A stretch of 8,270 bases of DNA from Planctomycetota bacterium (lineage in GTDB: Bacteria; Planctomycetota; PUPC01; JACPCR01). A model generated the notes under the pieces. It ran no database searches, had not been told where the DNA came from, and saw only the letters and a list, made by a program, of their open reading frames with translations. The translations under genes and the position numbers were made by a program. Location of the stretch: assembly GCA_030740295.1 (NCBI GenBank), contig JASLXP010000364.1, positions 1 through 8,270 of the forward strand. The letters are read 5' to 3'. Shown one piece after another: positions 5,897 through 8,270 of the stretch; within the stretch, counting starts at the first letter, position 1; each line of letters starts with the position of its first letter.

Positions 5897-6248
5897 AAAA
5901 GAAACTGAGCAAGAGTCCGAAAGCTTCGAAGGTTCCATGTCTCGCCTCGAAGAGCTTGTCTCTGATCTGGAGCGGGGCGATCTTTCCCTCGATCACTCAC
6001 TCAAGAAATACGAGGAAGGCATCAAGCTGCTCCGGAAGTGCGAATCATTCCTCAAGACGGCGGAGCAACGCGTGCAGATTCTGCTGCAGGATGATTACGG
6101 AAATGTAGAGCAGCAACCGTTTGATCCAGCGAATGCGGCAGAGCCTTCCGAAGCAATCAGCAGACAGCCGGAGCGGCATGAACTTGAGGACGAGAGCCCG
6201 CCGGAAAGCGATGTGGATGACGATGACGATGATGACATACCGTTCTAG
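5880..6248 (+). CDS. xseB: Exodeoxyribonuclease VII small subunit with SSB-like acidic C-terminal tail
   Basis: XseB is the non-catalytic subunit of exonuclease VII; several copies bind along the XseA helices. Residues 15-70 are the complete, recognisable domain: [35 protein letters not shown], then a second helix through AEQRVQILL. Most homologues stop near 70-85 residues, but this one has 122. The extra 50 residues are Pro/Glu/Asp-rich, predicted disordered by composition, and end in Asp-Val, seven Asp, Ile-Pro-Phe (111-122), the signature of SSB C-termini. The frame opens at ATG 5880 inside xseA, or at an in-frame ATG nine bases later. Both overlap xseA, so translational coupling is likely. 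The TAG stop shares its bases with the stop of the convergent copA gene. The exonuclease assignment is firm; the role of the tail is an inference. Confidence 0.93.
   Translation: MQNMPEKETEQESESFEGSMSRLEELVSDLERGDLSLDHSLKKYEEGIKLLRKCESFLKTAEQRVQILLQDDYGNVEQQPFDPANAAEPSEAISRQPERHELEDESPPESDVDDDDDDDIPF
6210..6245 (+). other. SSB-C-terminus-like acidic tip encoded at the end of xseB
   Basis: These twelve codons encode Asp-Val-(Asp)7-Ile-Pro-Phe, directly before the stop. Bacterial SSB proteins end in an acidic segment closing with DDDIPF, whose terminal Pro-Phe inserts into a pocket on partners such as ExoI, RecO, RecQ and PriA. The match includes the free C-terminal position needed for that contact. 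The DNA is a short run of alternating GAT/GAC codons that could change length by slippage. Confidence 0.7.
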
Positions 6249-8270
6249 TCATCACGAGGCTGGTCCTGGAATGTTTGTGTGTTCAGCCGTAGCGAGTTCA
6301 TCACCACCGATACGGAACTCGCGGCCATGGCCCCGGCCGCGATCATTGGATTGAGAGCGCCGAACGCGGCCAGTGGGATGGCCAGAACGTTGTAAACGAA
6401 TGCGAAGAAAAGGTTCTGCTTAATCGTGGTGAGAGTCCTGCGGCTGAGCTCGATGGCTGTGACCACGCTCGAAGGCTTGCTGCCGGCGATGGTGATATCA
6501 CCGGCCTCCATGGCGACGGCCGAGCCGCGCCCCATGGCGAATCCGACATCTGCCGCGGCCAGAGCGGGCGCGTCATTAATGCCGTCACCGACCATCCCGA
6601 CCGTGCTTCCTGTTTTGCGAAGCTCTTCGATCTTCTCGTTTTTCTGGACGGGCCTCAGGTCGGCGAAGACCTCATCCATGCCGACCTCGCGGGCAATCGC
6701 GTCTGCAACTTCTTCATGATCGCCGGTGAGCAGCACGGTCTTAACATCTCTTTCATGCAGCAATCGGATGGCGTCAACGGCATCGTCTTTAATCTGATCC
6801 TGCAGCAAAATTTGTCCGAGCGGGCGGCCGTTCCGCAGGGCGACGACGACCGTCTGACCTGGCTGGTCTGCCGGGCGATTCGAGGTGCGGCCGACGAAAA
6901 TGCGGTCCTCGCCGATCTGTGCCCGGACGCCCATGCCAGTTTCTGATTCGAATGTTTCGGGCTCGGAAAGTTCTAAGCCTCGGGCAGCGGCTTCATCCAC
7001 AATGGCGCGACCGAGGGGGTGCTCGGAACGCGATTCAGCGGACGCGGCCAGCCTGAGTAATTCATCATCATTGACGCCTTCGGCGGGAAGCATCCTGGTA
7101 ACCGCGGGGCTGCCCTCGGTGAGGGTGCCGGTCTTGTCAAAGACGATGCAATCGAGCCGGCCGGCCAGCTCGAGAGCCTGCGCATCTTTAATGAGGATGC
7201 CTTCCGATGCGCCGCGGCCTGTCCCGACCATAATGGCGGTGGGCGTGGCCAGGCCGAGCGCGCAAGGGCAAGCGATTACCAGCACGGCCACGGTTCTCAA
7301 AATGGCCTCAGTAGTTTCGCCGGCAATGACAAGGGTTGCACCAAAGGTCACCGCCGCGATGGCGAGGACTACCGGCACGAAGACCGCGGCCACCTTGTCG
7401 GCCAGACGCTGTACGTCAGCCTTTGAGCCTTGCGCGTCCTGGACGAGTTTGATGATGCGGGCGAGCGCGGTCTCCGCGCCGACCAGTTTGGCTTCGAAGG
7501 TAAACGAGCCCTGGTGATTCAACGTGCCGCCAGTGACGTTATCTCCTTCCTGTTTCTCCACGGGCAGGCTCTCGCCAGTCATCATGGATTCATCGACAGT
7601 GGAATGCCCGCTGGCGATGCGACCGTCGACCGGGATGCGTTCGCCTGGCCGGACCACGACGGAATCGCCAACTTCGATCTGTGAAACCGGTATCGTCTTC
7701 TCTTCGCCTTCTCGAATCACTGCTGCCTCGTCGGGGGCGAGCTCCATGAGCTTCCGGATTGCACTCGAGGTCTTGCCGCGGGCCCGGGCTTCAAGGAATT
7801 TCCCAAGGGAGATGAGAGTCAGAATCATGACCGCGCTGTCGAAGTAGACTTCCGGCTCACCACGAATGGTCTGGACAACGCTGTAAACAAACGCCGCGGT
7901 CGAACCCAGCGCGATAAGCGTATCCATGTTGGTCTGACGAAACATGAGTGACCGGCCGGCGCTTGCGATGAATCTGCCGCCCACATAAACGAATACCGGC
8001 ATCGCCAGACCGCACAGCAACCATGATTTCCCTGCAAACTGAATCGCCGGGATCATTCCGATAACCATCAACGGCAGCCCGAGCACCGCGCCGAGCAGGA
8101 AGCGATTCTTCCATTGGCCCATCTCGGCCATTTTGCGCTCGTGCAAATCTGTCTGGTCTTGTGATGCTGCTGCGGCGAACGCTCTGAATCCGGCCTTCTC
8201 AACTGCCTGGATGACGTCTTCCTCCATCGGGTGCGTTTCGGCGGGCTCCACCCGAGCTGTCTCGGTGGCC
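6245..8270 (-). CDS. copA: Cu+-exporting P1B-type ATPase, N-terminus outside window
   Basis: An integral inner-membrane pump that couples ATP hydrolysis to export of monovalent copper (or silver). About 675 residues are visible and the frame remains open at the right edge, so the start and the metal-binding CxxC lie beyond it. The first residues (TARVEP...[13 protein letters not shown]) are the second half of an N-terminal heavy-metal-associated domain. Numbering from the Val codon at 8251: TGES 225-228 (actuator), CPC 328-330 (membrane metal site), DKTGT 372-376 with phosphorylated Asp372, SEHPLG 409-414 (nucleotide-binding HP motif) and [10 protein letters not shown] 555-564. Tyr620-Asn621 and Met642 with Ser-Ser mark the Cu+ (P1B-1) subgroup rather than Zn/Cd pumps. 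Eight membrane helices can be placed: four before the actuator, two around CPC, two at the end. The gene is convergent with xseB, and its TAG stop lies within a shared CTAG. GTG 8251 is an internal codon, not the start. Confidence 0.95.
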   Translation of the reverse strand, partial: ATETARVEPAETHPMEEDVIQAVEKAGFRAFAAAASQDQTDLHERKMAEMGQWKNRFLLGAVLGLPLMVIGMIPAIQFAGKSWLLCGLAMPVFVYVGGRFIASAGRSLMFRQTNMDTLIALGSTAAFVYSVVQTIRGEPEVYFDSAVMILTLISLGKFLEARARGKTSSAIRKLMELAPDEAAVIREGEEKTIPVSQIEVGDSVVVRPGERIPVDGRIASGHSTVDESMMTGESLPVEKQEGDNVTGGTLNHQGSFTFEAKLVGAETALARIIKLVQDAQGSKADVQRLADKVAAVFVPVVLAIAAVTFGATLVIAGETTEAILRTVAVLVIACPCALGLATPTAIMVGTGRGASEGILIKDAQALELAGRLDCIVFDKTGTLTEGSPAVTRMLPAEGVNDDELLRLAASAESRSEHPLGRAIVDEAAARGLELSEPETFESETGMGVRAQIGEDRIFVGRTSNRPADQPGQTVVVALRNGRPLGQILLQDQIKDDAVDAIRLLHERDVKTVLLTGDHEEVADAIAREVGMDEVFADLRPVQKNEKIEELRKTGSTVGMVGDGINDAPALAAADVGFAMGRGSAVAMEAGDITIAGSKPSSVVTAIELSRRTLTTIKQNLFFAFVYNVLAIPLAAFGALNPMIAAGAMAASSVSVVMNSLRLNTQTFQDQPRDD

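Noticed and set aside
2339..6248. Possible novel gene cluster or defence system formed by rsfS, fabF, anti-sigma kinase, xseA and xseB
   Set aside because: Each gene is a known housekeeping family and there are no toxin, nuclease-effector, transporter or biosynthetic partners. Co-location looks like an ordinary plus-strand gene series; only the XseB tail and the rsfS start are unusual.
6885..7517. 210-codon plus-strand frame
   Set aside because: Antisense to copA; Ser/Ala/Arg-rich shadow translation without motifs.
8249..8251. GTG as the start of the copper ATPase
   Set aside because: The frame continues upstream to the window edge with residues that complete a heavy-metal-associated domain, so the gene begins outside the window.

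Overview
The window is a chromosomal segment from a moderately GC-rich bacterium, holding ordinary housekeeping genes beside the end of an insertion sequence. No rRNA, tRNA or other clear phylogenetic marker is present. The mix of an IS66 end, a divergent FabF-like ketosynthase, a lone RsbW-like ATPase, a DUF1445 protein and a PHB-depolymerase-type esterase fits a Planctomycetota/PVC-type genome, but this is a weak inference.

Layout, left to right. (1) Positions 1-318 hold the 3' end of an IS66 element: the last 74 codons of its transposase and a probable right terminal inverted repeat. (2) Positions 319-710 look empty, but on the minus strand they hold a 38-residue, extremely basic small protein (542-658). 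It has a near-perfect Shine-Dalgarno sequence and a strong bidirectional terminator (491-521) just after its stop. It carries an ANHGRKP motif that recalls the small actinobacterial ribosomal protein bL37. (3) Divergent from it is a secreted alpha/beta-hydrolase (710-1393), convergent with a DUF1445/D-glutamate cyclase-like gene (1397-2230, minus). (4) From about 2275 a plus-strand series begins behind a recognisable promoter: rsfS, a fabF-like ketosynthase, an RsbW/SpoIIAB-like ATPase, xseA and xseB. rsfS/fabF and xseA/xseB are tightly coupled; gaps of 115 and 76 bases flank the ATPase gene. (5) From 6245 to the right edge on the minus strand lies a Cu+-exporting P-type ATPase (copA-like). 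Its N-terminus is cut by the window end, and its stop codon overlaps that of xseB in a shared CTAG.

Three observations stand out. First, the exonuclease VII small subunit has an acidic extension of about 50 residues ending in seven Asp followed by Ile-Pro-Phe, which matches the C-terminal tip of single-stranded DNA-binding protein (SSB). SSB uses that tip to recruit DNA-repair enzymes, so the extension could plug ExoVII into that protein network. Second, rsfS has no ATG/GTG/TTG at the expected N-terminus. The only well-placed start is an ATC seven bases after an AAGGA, which suggests non-canonical initiation. Third, the tiny basic ORF would be missed by most gene callers. The remaining genes look intact, with their catalytic residues in place.
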